From contig MEEF01000034.1 in NCBI GenBank assembly GCA_001724355.1, forward strand, positions 1 through 32,986: DNA of 32,986 bases, written 5' to 3'. The notes under the pieces are model-generated. The model saw only the letters and a list, made by a program, of their open reading frames with translations. It made no database searches and was not told where the DNA came from. The DNA comes from Mesorhizobium sp. SCN 65-20 (GTDB taxonomy: Bacteria > Pseudomonadota > Alphaproteobacteria > Rhizobiales > Rhizobiaceae). Made by a program: the position numbers and the translations under genes. Of this stretch, positions 32,895 through 32,986 are shown piece by piece (position 1 is the stretch's first letter; every line of letters starts with the position of its first letter).

Positions 32895-32986
32895 GATCTT
32901 CCCCTGTCAGCGCAACACTATCGTGGGTTGGCTGGTGGTCAAGGTGCTTCGCTGAAGGTGTGTTGCGAAGGCTGGCTCGTGCACCT

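Overview
The window looks like a chromosomal segment of a high-GC alphaproteobacterium of the Rhizobiales, probably close to Mesorhizobium or other Phyllobacteriaceae. The evidence is the style of the ribosomal proteins L13 and S9, a short-form (type 2) ArgC, a heme A synthase of the alphaproteobacterial type beside a DUF2842 gene, and several DUF1344 proteins. This assignment is an inference from protein families; no 16S gene is present.

Bases 1-7316 are mostly core genome: a HicB-like antitoxin, rplM-rpsI behind a clear promoter and a structured leader, a secreted glycerophosphodiester phosphodiesterase, an agmatinase-type ureohydrolase, argC with a downstream APH(6)-type kinase, ctaA and a DUF2842 membrane protein. 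Bases 7320-16618 hold a Wzx/Wzy-type exopolysaccharide locus: deacetylase, FemAB/BioF2-like acyltransferase, Wzz/GumC-like co-polymerase with a degenerate kinase tail, Wza-like export lipoprotein, GT4 glycosyltransferase, phosphoglycosyl transferase and Wzy-like polymerase. Its content resembles unipolar polysaccharide and holdfast loci; no flippase is visible. Bases 16646-18546 carry four tandem DUF1344 secreted proteins with duplicated flanks.

At 18623-18669 lies the 3' part of a tRNA-Pro(GGG) gene on the minus strand, and from there to the right edge everything is an integrated mobile element. Its order is: tyrosine integrase, small ORF, AlpA-like regulator, three small ORFs, Toprim primase, RepA-like AAA helicase, an alternating repeat array that could be a replication origin, a frameshifted ORF, two terminators, then a HK97-type head module (HTH protein, portal, prohead protease, major capsid protein, frameshifted HNH nuclease, connector, unknown, TerS, TerL), followed by two unrecognised genes, one on the opposite strand.

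The element has integration, AlpA, primase-helicase, capsid and packaging genes, but no tail, lysis or cI-like repressor gene in the 14.3 kb seen. The strongest hypothesis is a capsid-forming phage-inducible chromosomal island (cf-PICI-like satellite) that builds its own heads and borrows tails from a helper phage. The right end (intact tRNA-Pro plus the second att copy) is outside the window, so a conventional or decayed prophage is not excluded.
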